Shown here: positions 59,532 through 64,000 of the stretch, one piece after another
How positions within the stretch are numbered: position 1 is the first letter of the stretch
Layout: each line of letters starts with the position of its first letter
Assembly: GCA_963812945.1 (NCBI GenBank)
Contig: CAWEXD010000008.1
Location: 3,658,001-3,722,000 of the forward strand
Length of the DNA stretch: 64,000 bases
Source: DASRDR01 sp963812945 [NCBI: uncultured Candidatus Rokubacteria bacterium]
GTDB lineage: Bacteria; Methylomirabilota; Methylomirabilia; Rokubacteriales
Direction of reading: 5' to 3'
Translations under genes and position numbers: made by a program
Notes under the pieces: model-generated
The model's database searches: none
What the model saw: the letters and a program-made list of their open reading frames with translations, nothing else
What the model was told of the DNA's origin: nothing

Positions 59532-61769
59532 GTGCCCGACAAGCGCCTGGCTTGGTTCATGGCTGTCGCGACACTCGCCTTCCTCCCGACGCTGGCCCGG
59601 GGCCAGGAGCGCCAACAGCTCTCGCTGGACGCCGGGGTCCCGGTCACGGTCTACGCGGACCGTCTCGAGAACCTGGAGCGCGAGCGGCTCCTCATTGCCG
59701 AAGGCAACGTCCAGATCGAGCAGGGGGACGTACGGCTCGAGGCCGACCGGGTCGAGGTCAACACCGAGACCGGGGAGGCCGTCGCGACCGGCAACGTCGT
59801 GCTGTTCGACGGCCGGGACCGCCTGACCGGCGAGCGTATCGAGTACAGCCTCCGGTCGGGCACCGGCATCGTCTACAAGGCGCAGGCCGTCGCGGAGCCT
59901 CACTTCTTCTTCAGCGGCAATCGGATGGAGCGGTTCGGCGAGAAGGCGTACCGGGTCTCCCAGGGGGTCTTCACCACGTGCGAGGAGGAGACCCCCGCCT
60001 GGTCGGTTCGCCTCGGCAAGGCCACGGCGTACCTCGACGAGTACATGTGGGGGACGAACGCGTCGTTCTGGGTCTGGAAGATCCCCGTCGTCCCCTTCAT
60101 CCCCATCTTCGCGGCCAGCCTTCGCCGCGACCGGCACAGCGGACTCCTGGCGACGACGTTCGGGAACAGCAGCGAGAAGGGAATCTGGATCAAGCAGCCG
60201 ATCTACTTCGCGCTGTCGGACAGTCAGGATCTGACGCTTGCGCCGGTGTACTTCGAGGACCGCGGGTTCGGGATCAGCGCCGCGTACCGCTACGTCCGAC
60301 GGGAGGGCTCCCGGGGAGAGCTCGAGGGCTTCTACCTTCACGACGAGAAGGCCTCGCCGGACTATGACCCGGACCGCTGGGTAGCGAGCCTCCGGCACGA
60401 AGAGATCATCACCCCGCGGCTGGTCGTGAAGGCGGACCTGGCCAGGGTCAGCGACAACACGTTCCTTTCCGAGTTCGGCGACTCGCTCGACGAGCGGGGC
60501 CGGCTGCGCCTCGATTCGAACCTCTCGGTCACGCAGCGCTGGGAGAAGTGGAACTTCGTGGGACGGCTCTTCTTCTACCAGGACCTCACGACCGAAGAGC
60601 CGATCGAGCTCTTGCGGCTCCCCGAGCTCACCCTCAACGGGTTCCAGCAGCCGGTCCCGGGCTTGCCGGGGCTCCTCTTCGACCTGACCACCTCCTACGT
60701 CAACTTCGTGCGCGACATCGGATCCGACGGGCAGCGGCTCGACCTGGCGCCACGCCTCTTCTACCCGTGGTCCCCCGGCGGCTTTTTCACGCTCACCCCG
60801 CGGATCGGCATCCGGGAGACGATCTACGACACCGAGGTCGTCGGCATCAAGGAGGATCGCGGCTTCATCGTGGAGGACACGCGCAAGGAGCTCACCGTCC
60901 GCTCCCTCTTCGAGGCCGGCGCCGACTTCGAGGCTCGCGCGTACCGCGTCTTCGACCTCGACGGAGCGCTCGGCATCCAGCGGATGCAGCACGCGATCGA
61001 GCCGCGCGTGAGCTACAACTTCCTGGACGGTGACGACTCGTCGAACCTGCCCCAGTACGACGGGATCGACCGGATCGAGCCGGGTCACACGGTCACCTAC
61101 TCGCTGACGAATCGGCTCAAGGCGCGCGCGATCGACAAGGAGAATCGTCCGGGACGCGTGTGGGAGCTCATTCGATTCACCCTCAGCCAGACCTACACGA
61201 TCGAACCGGACCCGTTCTTCACGACCGTGGTCGGGGAGCCCGTGCCACAGCCCACGACCCCCACCACGACTGCGGCGGCACGGCGGCGCAGGCTTGCTCA
61301 GGAAACCGAGCCGACGACGACGACCACCAGTGTCACGCCGAAGCGACTCTCGGACGTCGTCGCGGACCTGATCGTCGAGCCCGTGTGGGGCGTCCGGTTC
61401 CGGGGCACGGCCTCCTGGGATCCATACGAGTCCCGCGTCACGGCGGCCACGACCGACTTCTTCTACGAGGCCGAGCGATGGCGCGCCGCCTTCGGCACAC
61501 GCCACGGCGACGATGGCCGGCTCGTGTACATCCAGAGCTCGATCGAGGCCAGGCTCGGGACCCGCTGGACCATCCGGGCTTCGAGCGACTACAACATCGA
61601 CACCGGCACCGTCATCGAGAACCGGATCGAGGTCGACTTCCGCGAGCAGTGCTGGGGCATCACCGCGTCCTACGTGGACCGGGTCGACGAGGACGAGTTC
61701 CGGATCACCATCAACCTGCTGGAGCTCGGCCAGTACGGCTTCGGGCGGGCGTTCGCCGGCATGCAGTGA
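59532..61769 (+). CDS. lptD: LPS-assembly outer-membrane protein LptD
   Basis: A 745-residue protein that, with LptE, inserts LPS into the outer membrane. A signal peptide (1-24) is followed by a jellyroll OstA/LptA-like domain (about 40-150, ERERLLIAEGNVQIEQGDVRLEADRVEV) and a beta-barrel of about 26 strands to the end. The start is GTG with GGGAGG 3 nt before. Near residues 575-605 there is a Thr/Ala/Arg-rich insert. This gene shows that the cell has LPS. It overlaps the sugar aminotransferase by GTGA. Confidence 0.93.
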   Translation: MPDKRLAWFMAVATLAFLPTLARGQERQQLSLDAGVPVTVYADRLENLERERLLIAEGNVQIEQGDVRLEADRVEVNTETGEAVATGNVVLFDGRDRLTGERIEYSLRSGTGIVYKAQAVAEPHFFFSGNRMERFGEKAYRVSQGVFTTCEEETPAWSVRLGKATAYLDEYMWGTNASFWVWKIPVVPFIPIFAASLRRDRHSGLLATTFGNSSEKGIWIKQPIYFALSDSQDLTLAPVYFEDRGFGISAAYRYVRREGSRGELEGFYLHDEKASPDYDPDRWVASLRHEEIITPRLVVKADLARVSDNTFLSEFGDSLDERGRLRLDSNLSVTQRWEKWNFVGRLFFYQDLTTEEPIELLRLPELTLNGFQQPVPGLPGLLFDLTTSYVNFVRDIGSDGQRLDLAPRLFYPWSPGGFFTLTPRIGIRETIYDTEVVGIKEDRGFIVEDTRKELTVRSLFEAGADFEARAYRVFDLDGALGIQRMQHAIEPRVSYNFLDGDDSSNLPQYDGIDRIEPGHTVTYSLTNRLKARAIDKENRPGRVWELIRFTLSQTYTIEPDPFFTTVVGEPVPQPTTPTTTAAARRRRLAQETEPTTTTTSVTPKRLSDVVADLIVEPVWGVRFRGTASWDPYESRVTAATTDFFYEAERWRAAFGTRHGDDGRLVYIQSSIEARLGTRWTIRASSDYNIDTGTVIENRIEVDFREQCWGITASYVDRVDEDEFRITINLLELGQYGFGRAFAGMQ

Positions 61770-62887
61770 AGATTCCCCAGTTCGACCTGACCCGTCAGTA
61801 CGCGTGCCTCGAGCCGGAGATCGAGACGGCGCTTCGCCGCGTGCTGCGGAGTGGCCGCTTCATCCTGGGCCCGGAGGGTGAGGCGTTCGAGGCCGAGTGC
61901 GCGGCGTACCTGGGCGTCAGCCACGCGATCGGCGTGGCCTCGGGGTCCGACGCGCTCAAGCTTCTTCTGGACGCGCTCGGCATCGGGCCGGAGGCCGAGG
62001 TCCTCACCCCGGCGTTCTCCTTCGTGGCCTCCGCCACGGCGGCGCTCCAGGTGGGAGCCCGGCCCGTCTTCGTCGACGTGGACCCGGCCACGCTCACACT
62101 GGACCCCGACCGCGTCGCGGCCGCCATGACGCCGCGCACGCGGGCCATCCTGGCCGTCCACCTCTACGGGGTGCCGGCCGCCATGGGCGCGCTCCGCGCG
62201 GTGGCGGACGCCCAGGGCGTCCCCCTGCTGGAGGACGCCGCCCAGGCCATCGGGGCAACCCTCGGCGGGCGGCACGTGGGGGGGCACGGCCTGGCGGCGG
62301 CGTTCAGCTTCTACCCGACGAAGAACCTGGGGGCGTACGGCGACGCGGGCCTCGTGACGACGACCGATGCGGGGCTCGCCGCCGAGCTGCGCCTGGTTCG
62401 GAACCACGGGGAGACGCAGAAGTACAGCCACGGCAAGCTCGGGTGGACCGGCCGGCTGGACGAGCTCCAGGCGGCGATCCTGCGCGTGAAGCTCCGGCAC
62501 CTGCCGGAGTGGACCCGGGCGCGCCAGGCGCTCGCGGCGCGCTACAGCGCCGGGCTCGCGGGCCTCCCGCTCGTCCTTCCGGCCGAGCGGCCGGGAGCGA
62601 CGCACGTGTTCCACCAGTACACGATCCGCACGCCGCGCCGCGACGCCCTCGCGAAGCACCTGGCAACCGCCGGGATCGGCACGGCCTGTCACTACCCCCT
62701 GCCCCTCCCCGCGCAACCCCTGTTCAGCCAGCTGGGGTACGACGCGACCACTTTCCCGGCAGCGTGGGCAGCCTCGCGTGAAGTGCTCTCGCTGCCCTGT
62801 TTCCCCGAGCTCCGGCCCGACGAGGTCGACGCTGTGATCGGCGCCGTCCGGGCTTTTTTCGAAGGAGACCCCGAATGCGCGTCCTGA
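61766..62887 (+). CDS. DegT/DnrJ/EryC1/StrS-family sugar aminotransferase
   Basis: A 373-residue PLP enzyme transferring an amino group to a nucleotide-linked keto-sugar. The PLP lysine is Lys186 (FYPTKNLGAYGDAG), with GSDALKLLL, TPAFSFVASA and LLEDAAQAIGA before it and LDELQAAILRVKL after. The GTG overlaps the lptD stop, implying translational coupling between LPS transport and amino-sugar synthesis. Its 3' end overlaps the dehydratase gene by 13 bp. The sugar is unknown. Confidence 0.93.
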   Translation: MKIPQFDLTRQYACLEPEIETALRRVLRSGRFILGPEGEAFEAECAAYLGVSHAIGVASGSDALKLLLDALGIGPEAEVLTPAFSFVASATAALQVGARPVFVDVDPATLTLDPDRVAAAMTPRTRAILAVHLYGVPAAMGALRAVADAQGVPLLEDAAQAIGATLGGRHVGGHGLAAAFSFYPTKNLGAYGDAGLVTTTDAGLAAELRLVRNHGETQKYSHGKLGWTGRLDELQAAILRVKLRHLPEWTRARQALAARYSAGLAGLPLVLPAERPGATHVFHQYTIRTPRRDALAKHLATAGIGTACHYPLPLPAQPLFSQLGYDATTFPAAWAASREVLSLPCFPELRPDEVDAVIGAVRAFFEGDPECAS

Positions 62888-63828
62888 TCACGGGATTCAC
62901 CGGTTTCGTCGGCAGTCATCTCGCGGATTACCTGGTCGGCCGGGGTGACGTCGAGGTCTTCGGCACGTACCGCTGGAGGAGCCGGATGGACAACGTCGAG
63001 CACCTGCGCGGCCGGGTGCAGACGGTCGAGTGCGACCTGCGGGACTCCGCCGCCACCCGCCACGTCATCCGGGACGTGCGCCCGGACCGCATCTTCCACC
63101 TGGCCGCCCAGAGCTACGTGCCGACGTCCTGGCTCGCGCCGGGCGAGACCCTGAGCGGCAACGTGCTGGGCCAGGTGAATCTCTTCGAGGCGGTGCGCGA
63201 GCTCGACCGGCCCACCCGGATCCACGTTGCCGGGTCCAGCGAGGAATACGGGCTGGTCCTTCCCGCCGACACGCCGATCCGGGAAGACTGCCCGCTCCGG
63301 CCGCTCTCCCCGTACGGCGTCTCGAAGGTGGCCCAGGACCTCCTCGCCTATCAGTACTGGCAGAGCTACCGGCTCCACGTCGTCCGCACGCGTGGGTTCA
63401 ACCACACGGGCCCCCGGCGGGGTGAGGTGTTCGTGACCTCGAACTTCGCCCGCCAGATCGCGGAGATCGAGAAGGGGCTCCGCGAGCCGGTGGTCCTGGT
63501 GGGCAACCTCGATTCGGTACGGGACTTCACCGACGTGCGCGACATGGTCCAGGCCTACTGGCTCGCGCTCGACAAGGGCGTCCCGGGCGACGTCTACAAC
63601 ATCTGCTCGGGGCGGCGCCATACCGCGCGCCAGGTCTTGGACATCCTGCTCGACCTGGCCCACGTGCAGGTCACGGTGCAGGAGGATCCGGCCCGGATGC
63701 GCCCCTCGGACGTCACCCTCCTCGTGGGCGATTGCTCGAAGTTCCAGAGCGTGACGGGCTGGCGACCGACGATCCCCTTCGAGGTGACGCTCAAGGACCT
63801 GCTCGACCACTGGCGGAAGCGCGTGTAG
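62875..63828 (+). CDS. NAD(P)-dependent nucleotide-sugar dehydratase (GDP-mannose 4,6-dehydratase-like)
   Basis: A 317-residue short-chain dehydrogenase/reductase. GFTGFVG (7-13) binds the cofactor, RWRSRMDN matches the NADP-type GDP-mannose dehydratase loop, and the active site has Ser121/Ser122 and Tyr147-x3-Lys151 (PYGVSK), with FNHTGP after. The product, a 4-keto-6-deoxy-sugar nucleotide, would suit the upstream aminotransferase, giving a 4-amino-4,6-dideoxy sugar (perosamine-like). That linkage is inference from gene order. Confidence 0.9.
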   Translation: MRVLITGFTGFVGSHLADYLVGRGDVEVFGTYRWRSRMDNVEHLRGRVQTVECDLRDSAATRHVIRDVRPDRIFHLAAQSYVPTSWLAPGETLSGNVLGQVNLFEAVRELDRPTRIHVAGSSEEYGLVLPADTPIREDCPLRPLSPYGVSKVAQDLLAYQYWQSYRLHVVRTRGFNHTGPRRGEVFVTSNFARQIAEIEKGLREPVVLVGNLDSVRDFTDVRDMVQAYWLALDKGVPGDVYNICSGRRHTARQVLDILLDLAHVQVTVQEDPARMRPSDVTLLVGDCSKFQSVTGWRPTIPFEVTLKDLLDHWRKRV

Positions 63829-63839
63829 GCCGCGCTCTC

Positions 63840-64000
63840 GTGAGGGTTCTGATCACCGGCATCGCCGGCTTCGCCGGAAGTCACCTCGCGGAATTGGCTC
63901 TCCACGAGGGCGCGGAGGTCGTGGGCACGATCCTCCCCGGCACGCAGGCGGACAACCTCGCGACGGTGCAAAAGGACGTGGCCACCGTCGCCTGCGACCT
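63840..64000 (+). CDS. Second NAD-dependent epimerase/dehydratase, 3' truncated by window
   Basis: A GTG-started frame 11 bp after the previous gene gives RVLITGIAGFAGSHLAELAL and runs open to the window end. It has the same Rossmann start (TGIAGFAG) as its neighbour and is a paralogue rather than an exact copy. It may be a reductase or another dehydratase such as GDP-4-keto-6-deoxymannose reductase; only 53 residues are visible, so this cannot be settled. Confidence 0.85.
   Translation, partial: MRVLITGIAGFAGSHLAELALHEGAEVVGTILPGTQADNLATVQKDVATVACD

Noticed and set aside
59343-61505. A 720-codon open frame on the minus strand
   Set aside because: Antisense to lptD; low-complexity acidic/basic composition and no recognisable domain.
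1-64000. tRNA, rRNA and CRISPR arrays
   Set aside because: Reading both strands I found no cloverleaf with a TTCRA arm in intergenic DNA, no rRNA core sequence and no spaced direct repeats of CRISPR size. The only phased repeats are the three 6-mers at 31872-31897.
63840-64000. Tandem duplication of the dehydratase gene
   Set aside because: The two starts share the Rossmann motif but differ at most other positions, so these are related paralogues rather than a recent duplicate.

Overview
The window is about 70% G+C with tightly packed, often overlapping genes, and it encodes an LPS-assembly porin (LptD), so the host is a diderm bacterium. Gene content points to an uncultured soil or subsurface lineage of the Rokubacteria/Methylomirabilota type: an orphan ABC_sub_bind-type solute receptor, a non-pyrrolysine MttB-like methyltransferase, many CoA-transferase and acyl-CoA genes, and a UGA-containing AhpD-like gene. 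The taxonomic call is inference from gene content and composition. I saw no rRNA, tRNA, CRISPR array or insertion sequence.

Region by region. 1-6.2 kb: a glycosyltransferase/GtrA fusion cut by the window edge, an SH3 lipoprotein, a 2-hydroxyacid dehydrogenase, a secreted DUF4139 protein and an ECF sigma/anti-sigma pair. 6.4-7.3 kb: a small accessory patch with a toxin-antitoxin locus whose RelE-like toxin is frameshifted, and a DUF3024 gene. 7.4-17.6 kb: a DapA-like gene and a DinB gene, then a long leftward operon pncB-trpC-trpF-trpB-trpA-accD-folC-DUF72-DUF1989 held together by start/stop overlaps. 17.7-22.8 kb: a vapBC module with a palindromic operator, the leftward run HtrA-DUF2062-MscS-galU, and a SPOR-like protein. 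22.9-26.7 kb: a rubredoxin-like miniprotein with a cytidylate-kinase-like/BON fusion, an M23 peptidase and a second hydroxyacid dehydrogenase.

26.9-30.3 kb: a copper amine oxidase lipoprotein, a DoxX-like protein, an AhpD-like gene with an in-frame UGA in a CxxU motif followed by a SECIS-like hairpin (a selenoprotein not evident from stop-to-stop reading), and a Cys-rich protein. 30.3-38.7 kb: an enolase-superfamily dehydratase, a divergent HTH regulator/citrate synthase pair around three phased direct repeats, an enoyl-CoA hydratase plus CoA-transferase pair, CorA, an MFS carrier and a Pro/Val-repeat secreted protein. 38.8-47.7 kb: putA, a flavin-dependent oxidoreductase, an amidohydrolase, a methyltransferase, a DUF4395-like membrane protein, a solute receptor and a DUF4406-like protein.

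47.8-51.9 kb is a leftward corrinoid one-carbon operon: MttB-like methyltransferase, corrinoid protein, homocysteine methyltransferase and HMG-CoA-lyase-like enzyme. 52-58.9 kb holds a phytanoyl-CoA dioxygenase-like gene and an acyl-CoA operon (CaiB, enoyl-CoA hydratase, acyl-CoA dehydrogenase, MBL hydrolase, CC-motif protein) divergent from a TetR regulator with a perfect 16-bp palindrome between them. 59-64 kb is an envelope-sugar region: a cupredoxin, lptD, a DegT-type sugar aminotransferase coupled to lptD, and two consecutive nucleotide-sugar dehydratase/epimerase genes, the last cut by the window edge.
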